In this document: positions 61,524-64,000 of the stretch, one piece after another | How positions within the stretch are numbered: the stretch's first letter is position 1 | Layout of the letters: each line of letters opens with the position of its first letter | Origin: Lineus longissimus | Lineage: Eukaryota; Nemertea; Pilidiophora; Heteronemertea; Lineidae | DNA: 64,000 nucleotides | Direction of reading: 5' to 3' | Assembly: GCF_910592395.1 (NCBI RefSeq) | Contig: NC_088308.1 | Span: forward strand, 24,443,501-24,507,500 | Notes under the pieces: model-generated | Databases searched by the model: none | What the model saw: only the letters and a program-made list of their open reading frames with translations | Told to the model about the DNA's origin: nothing | Translations under genes and position numbers: made by a program

Positions 61524-61718
61524 TCCTGGGGCCGGTTGCACAAAAGAAAAAAATAGTTAAAAATCACTGTTAGTTTATCTTGGCGTTAACTTAACTCCAA
61601 AAAGTTAATTTGGGTTGCAAGAAAGAAAATTATTTAAAAGTAGCGTTAAGTTAACGCTAACTTTAACTGACCTCCTAACCCCAAGATAAATCCCTATTTT
61701 GGAGTTAGTTGAAACAAA
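61524..61718. repeat. Terminal and subterminal repeats of the Harbinger element
   Basis: Includes GGGGCCGGTTGCACAA near 61528 and a near-perfect palindrome TAGCGTTAAGTTAACGCTA at 61641-61659. GTTAACTTAACTCC and GTTAATTTGGGTTGCA are related inverted motifs. Such subterminal palindromes are plausible binding sites for the Myb-like partner protein or the transposase; this function is inferred. Confidence 0.5.
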
Positions 61719-63321
61719 ATGGTGGACAACCAGGCCCTGTTTGTGGCTTTCCAGCCATTATTTCAAGCTCCACGGCATTTTAGAGAAAGAATCAACCACT
61801 TGGAGTTCTTCAATGACAAAAAACTTTTTAAAAGATACCGTTTTTGCAGAGACACCATTGTTTTGATAGTTGATATGCTCAGGGAGGACATTGAAAGTGC
61901 GACCAACAGAAGCCATGCAATTTCGCCTGAGGTGCAAGTCTTGATTGCTCTCCGTTATTTTGCATCTGGAGCTTTCTTTGAAGTTATTGGGGACACTTTC
62001 GGTGTAGACAAAGCGAGTGTAAGTCGTGTGGTGCACAGGGTGGCTGGCCTGTTAGATGCTGCACGGGACGATTTTATTGTGTGGCCCCAGTCGGTGGAGG
62101 AGAGGCGTCGAATTCAAGCTGGATTCTATGCGATCGCACATTTTCCCAAAGTATTGGGATGCATCGACGGCACGCACATCAGAATAATATGCCCCAGTGA
62201 GCCACGTCCTGATGCTGATCACATCCCAGAACCAGCCAATGCTGCTGAGAATGACCAGGAGATGCGAGATGACCAGATAGGCCTACATGCTCCTGATCCT
62301 GCACATGCACCTGCACTGCCCATGCCTGCAGATCGCGAAGGCGAAGCCATGGAAGAAGCAGAACAACCCGCGCAAGTTCCTCCAGCTCCAGCCTACGAAG
62401 CATCTTTTGTAAACAGGAAGGGATATCACTCCATCAACGTGCAAGCAGTGGTTGACGATAAGGGTAATTACTTTTATAATTATACCTGAAAACATGCTAA
62501 ATACTAGGGCCAATATCCATGATAGCGCCACATCCTCGACATCATGACATGCACCATGACTGACATGCCTTTTTTGGTAAACGAACGTTGACCAATTCCA
62601 TGATTGCCACACCAACAAAACATATGGAATGCCATTTATGCAAAAATTATCTCTTGTACACTGTTGCTCATAAAGATAGAATACGCATAGTTTTTGTATT
62701 TTTTCATCGTTAATTGCATAGAAACTTGTTGATGCTGAAATATGTTGAATATAATAAAATACGGAGTGGTCGTGTAATAATGATCAATAGCCCTCCTAAC
62801 TAAAATGATACATTTCCTTTTCAGGAAAATTCACCAATGTAGTTGCACGTTGGCCAGGGGCAACCCATGATGCCTTTATTTGGAGGAACAGTGACCTTAA
62901 AGAGCACCTGGAACTGACAAACCCCAGAGGTGAAGATGGACTGTTGCTAGGAGATAGTGGATACCCTTGTATGCCGTATCTCATCGTCCCGTACGGAGCA
63001 CCCACAACAGAAGCCCAGCAGAGATTGAACACTTCCTTATGTGCCACAAGAGTGAGGATAGAACATGCCTTTGGAGTGTTAAAGAGGAGGTTCCATGTTC
63101 TCCATGGGGAGATTCGTATGCAGCCAGACCGTGTAGTTAAGATCATCTCTGCCTGTTTTGTCCTGCATAATATTGCAAAGATGAGAGGAGAACGTGACCC
63201 CCGGCCAGAAGACGACGACAGTGATGACGAAGAAGATGATGAAGATGATGATGAGGAGTATGCTGGCCCAAACTCTGGCAGTGTTTACAGGGACTACCTC
63301 GCCAATCGCTACTTTGCTTAA
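61719..63321 (+). CDS. PIF/Harbinger (HARBI1-like) DDE transposase, ~413 aa
   Basis: Exons 61719-62463 and 62825-63321 join in phase 1 (AAG G|GA). The N-terminal half has a helix-turn-helix-like region (FGVDKASVSRVVHRV). The catalytic triad is visible: Asp150 in GCIDGTHIRI, Asp292 in LLGDSGYP and Glu328 in RIEHAFGVLKRRF, with 35 residues between the second Asp and the Glu, as expected for this superfamily. NRKGYHSINVQ and WPGATHDAFIW are further family motifs. An Ala/Pro/Glu-rich insertion lies between the first Asp and NRKGYHS. The C-terminus is highly acidic. No stop or frameshift is visible, so the gene may be functional. It lies inside its own element, so domestication is unlikely. Confidence 0.9.
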
Positions 63322-63618
63322 TTGACTGTGATCCACTGCAACCTGAGTGAGGGGATATATCAAAACAGTGGAAGCTACAGCCAGTGAATTTTCCAATTTC
63401 AAACTTAAAAACTATAACTATATGTATTGCATAATCAACACTCGCGTAAGAAATATACCATAACATTTTCATCATGTCACTGACACTGTAGCTTCTAATT
63501 TTGATACATTCCCTTTGTGTTTTAAATAACTTGATATTTACTATATATTTACTATTTAATATATTTAATATTTAAAAAATTCAAATCCTATAAACATAGA
63601 TACTATTTACACATAAAT
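63322..63618. other. Gap between the two convergent Harbinger genes
   Basis: AT-rich sequence holding the 3' ends of both genes. Nothing else is visible. Confidence 0.5.
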
Positions 63619-63860
63619 TTACAGTTCAATGCCCGACAGACCCAAGAACTCCTTTTCCTTCAGCAGAGCAATCTCCAGCTGTAGCTTTTCTATTCGAAGG
63701 CCAGCCTCTTTCTGAAGAACTTCCTGAGTACGTGTTGTGGCCTTCTGCGTAACAAGAGTTGCCTCAAGGACCTCAAGCTGCATGTTAAATACATCCTGCT
63801 GAGTCTTCTGTCGGCACATGGCGTCTGTCAGCAGACCCTTCGCATGTGCTTTCCTGGCAC
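63619..63860 (-). CDS. Last exon of the Harbinger partner gene (Myb/SANT-like family, partial)
   Basis: Minus-strand frame ending in TAA at 63621-63619, with a good acceptor (CTCTCCTAG) at 63861-63869 entering in phase 1. It encodes ~80 residues forming a charged, leucine-rich probable coiled coil (RIEKLQLEIALLKEKEFLGL). In PIF/Harbinger elements the second gene encodes a Myb/SANT-like DNA-binding protein with a helical C-terminus that works with the transposase. Position and orientation fit, but the DNA-binding domain lies outside the window. Confidence 0.55.
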
Positions 63861-64000
63861 CTAGGAGAGAATGAAACAAATTATGACGGGTTAAATGGAT
63901 CACACAGCACTTCAATTTTGTCACTTTGTGAATGGCCAGAGCTCATTTTAGCACATTTGATTGATTCATGTAGGGACTGCTTAAAATCAAGAAAGGCTTT

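Larger units (their letters stand above)
61524..64000 (+). mobile_element. PIF/Harbinger DNA transposon, 5' end and both genes, truncated by the window edge
   Basis: The left end, near TCCTGGGGCCGGTTGCACAA at about 61524, resembles Harbinger termini, and a TAG before it could be a 3-base target site. The next ~170 bases carry repeated GTTAACTTAA-type palindromes. They are followed by an intact transposase on the plus strand and the last exon of a convergent second gene, the usual two-gene layout of autonomous PIF/Harbinger elements. The right end is outside the window, so the target-site duplication cannot be checked. Confidence 0.75.

Overview
The window is eukaryotic. Coding sequence is split into short exons with GT/AG splice sites, introns are AT-rich, and much of the rest is TIR elements, a minisatellite and segmental duplications. 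The genes (FADD, SPATA20, TBCC, a mesothelin/stereocilin-like gene, PIF/Harbinger) and recurrent motifs such as TAGGCCTAGGCC and CATGTACATGTA suggest a marine invertebrate metazoan, perhaps a non-vertebrate deuterostome. The clade is inferred from general character and was not tested.

Layout. (1) 1-1965: 5' flank with a probable tRNA-derived SINE. (2) 1966-12146, + strand: a 23-exon gene for a ~1314-residue protein with a PH domain, a degenerate WW domain, a long Gly-rich collagen-like segment, a beta-rich core and a helical tail. I do not recognise this architecture. (3) 14585-33420, + strand: a 43-exon gene for a ~1902-residue secreted protein like mesothelin/stereocilin/otoancorin, with a signal peptide, a run of symmetric mini-exons, a furin-type site and a hydrophobic GPI-type tail. 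A TA-flanked MITE sits in one intron. (4) 34829-39475: a ~70-72 bp minisatellite of about 65 units. (5) 40557-48449, - strand: SPATA20, 14 coding exons, with two copies of one TIR element in a single intron. (6) 49461-55952: a duplication-rich block bounded by inverted ~340 bp arms. It holds nested tandem duplications, a 1.1 kb TIR insertion, and repeated Cys-rich exon-like frames on the - strand. (7) 56861-58032, + strand: FADD-like adaptor (DED plus death domain). (8) 60185-61207, - strand: intronless TBCC, convergent with FADD. (9) 61524 to the window end: a PIF/Harbinger transposon with an intact two-exon transposase and the last exon of its convergent partner gene.

The host genes do not form a pathway together. 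They act in cell-surface or matrix structure (mesothelin-like), thiol/redox biology (SPATA20), death-receptor signalling (FADD) and tubulin folding (TBCC). Exon models were built by hand by joining frames across GT/AG sites with phase checking. All host gene models keep an open frame from start to stop.
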